A stretch of DNA of 64,000 nucleotides, taken from assembly GCA_049604415.1 (NCBI GenBank), contig JBMYTN010000013.1, forward strand, positions 1 to 64,000. Reading direction: 5' to 3'. Of this stretch, positions 63,486-64,000 are shown in pieces; position 1 is the first letter of the stretch; every line of letters begins with the position of its first letter. The position numbers and the translations under genes are program-made. Below the pieces are notes generated by a model, which was not told the origin of the DNA, did not search any database, and saw nothing but the letters and a program-made list of their open reading frames with translations. This stretch comes from JBMYTN01 sp049604415. GTDB lineage: Bacteria > Pseudomonadota > Alphaproteobacteria > Rhodospirillales > Rhodospirillaceae.

Positions 63486-64000
63486 ATGAAAGAGATACCG
63501 AAGATCAAGCCCTCAGAGTCCCACCGCCAACAGGTCAGGGGTCTGCTGCGCGGGCAGTCCAAAGGCAGCTTGGCCACCGCGATGGCCGAAGGTGGCGCGC
63601 CCTATGCGTCGATGGTCAGCATGGCCACCGATCAGGGCGGCGCTCCGCTGTTTTTGTTTTCCACCCTGTCCGATCACACCCGCAATCTGCAGGCTGATCC
63701 CAGAGCGGCATTGTTGGTGGAGGACCTGGACAGCGACGCCCCCAGTCTGCAGCAACGGCCCCGGGCCACAGTGATGGGCCGCATCGAGCCGGTCACCGAT
63801 CCGGCAGACGACCAGGCCGTCCGGTCTCGCTTTTTGGCCCGGCACCCGTCTGCGGCGCTCTATGCGGGCTTCGGCGATTTTGGCGTTTGGCGCATGGTCC
63901 CGGAGCGGGTGCATTGGGTCGGCGGCTTCGCCCGGGCGGTTTGGATCCCCGATGGCTGCCAGTTGGCTCCGGAGGCCGCCGCCGGGTTCGCCGATGCCGA
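63486..64000 (+). CDS. HugZ-like pyridoxamine 5'-phosphate oxidase-fold protein (partial)
   Basis: An open frame from ATG 63486 runs past the end of the window (171 residues seen). The sequence has the split-barrel FMN-binding fold of the HugZ/PNPOx family (QSKGSLATAM, YASMVSMATD, LFLFSTLSDHTRNLQADP, RATVMGRIEPV). Homologues with HugZ are heme oxygenases, while others bind flavin. The end is cut off, so the C-terminal heme-type domain cannot be judged. Confidence 0.88.
   Translation, partial: MKEIPKIKPSESHRQQVRGLLRGQSKGSLATAMAEGGAPYASMVSMATDQGGAPLFLFSTLSDHTRNLQADPRAALLVEDLDSDAPSLQQRPRATVMGRIEPVTDPADDQAVRSRFLARHPSAALYAGFGDFGVWRMVPERVHWVGGFARAVWIPDGCQLAPEAAAGFADA

Overview
This 64 kb window looks like chromosomal DNA from a GC-rich alphaproteobacterium, most likely a member of the Rhodospirillales. 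The signs are a phasin (polyhydroxyalkanoate granule protein), a ChvG/ChvI-type two-component pair, a SAM-II riboswitch on a methionine gene, the trpF-trpB-trpA-accD-folC gene order, a CvpA-RadA-Mla-Alr-DnaB string and heptose/LPS core genes. The species cannot be named from the sequence. Most of the window is core housekeeping genome. Clear phage, transposon, CRISPR or known defence islands are absent. One 52-base run of N interrupts a response regulator gene.

Layout: 0-4 kb holds an outer-membrane assembly and ribosome biogenesis block (YfgM-like, BamB, Der). At 4.0-4.7 kb there is a short, strikingly AT-rich stretch with one zinc-ribbon/membrane protein gene, the best candidate for foreign DNA. 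From 4.7 to 19.4 kb nearly everything runs leftward: a membrane patatin, an SDR enzyme, purF, cvpA, radA, an Mla-type lipid ABC pair, alr, dnaB (with a DnaA-box cluster upstream), an LPS glycosyltransferase and the rpsF-rpsR-DUF2232-rplI ribosomal operon. From 19.7 to 24.8 kb runs the type II fatty acid cluster fabD-fabG-acpP-fabF-mltG. From 24.8 to 35.5 kb come a degenerate histidine-kinase-like membrane protein, a small orphan gene behind an FNR-like box, tRNA-Gly(CCC), a YnjBCD-type ABC transporter, a SAM-II riboswitch with metZ, then apaG, folE and trkH.

From 35.5 to 41.5 kb (leftward) lie a ParDE toxin-antitoxin pair with a palindromic operator, a lipoprotein, hslO, argF, argD and hldD. 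From 41.8 to 50 kb (mostly rightward) are UbiK-like, YbjN-like, proC, a TetR/COQ9-like protein, a phasin, CsaA, a Sel1-repeat protein coupled to a REC-Hpt protein, an OmpR-type regulator (opposite strand), an HU-like protein and a small PLDc_N membrane protein. From 50 to 59 kb (leftward) are a C-terminal J-domain protein, a small coiled-coil protein, folC, accD, trpA, trpB, DUF3422, trpF and pyrF. From 59 to 63.2 kb (leftward) are chvG, chvI, a PCu(A)C copper chaperone with a His-rich tail and a DUF2946 protein. The window ends inside a HugZ-like gene.

How the genes work together: one part builds the cell envelope (BamB, Mla, HldD, glycosyltransferase, Fab, MltG, Alr). Another covers amino acid and cofactor biosynthesis (Arg, Pro, Trp, Met, folate, purine, pyrimidine). 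Regulation visible in the sequence includes the SAM-II element and terminator before metZ, probable DnaA boxes before dnaB, a sigma70-like promoter for the rpsF operon, the ParDE operator and several unassigned palindromes. Start codons were chosen by ribosome-binding sites, four-base overlaps and family N-termini, and some remain uncertain.
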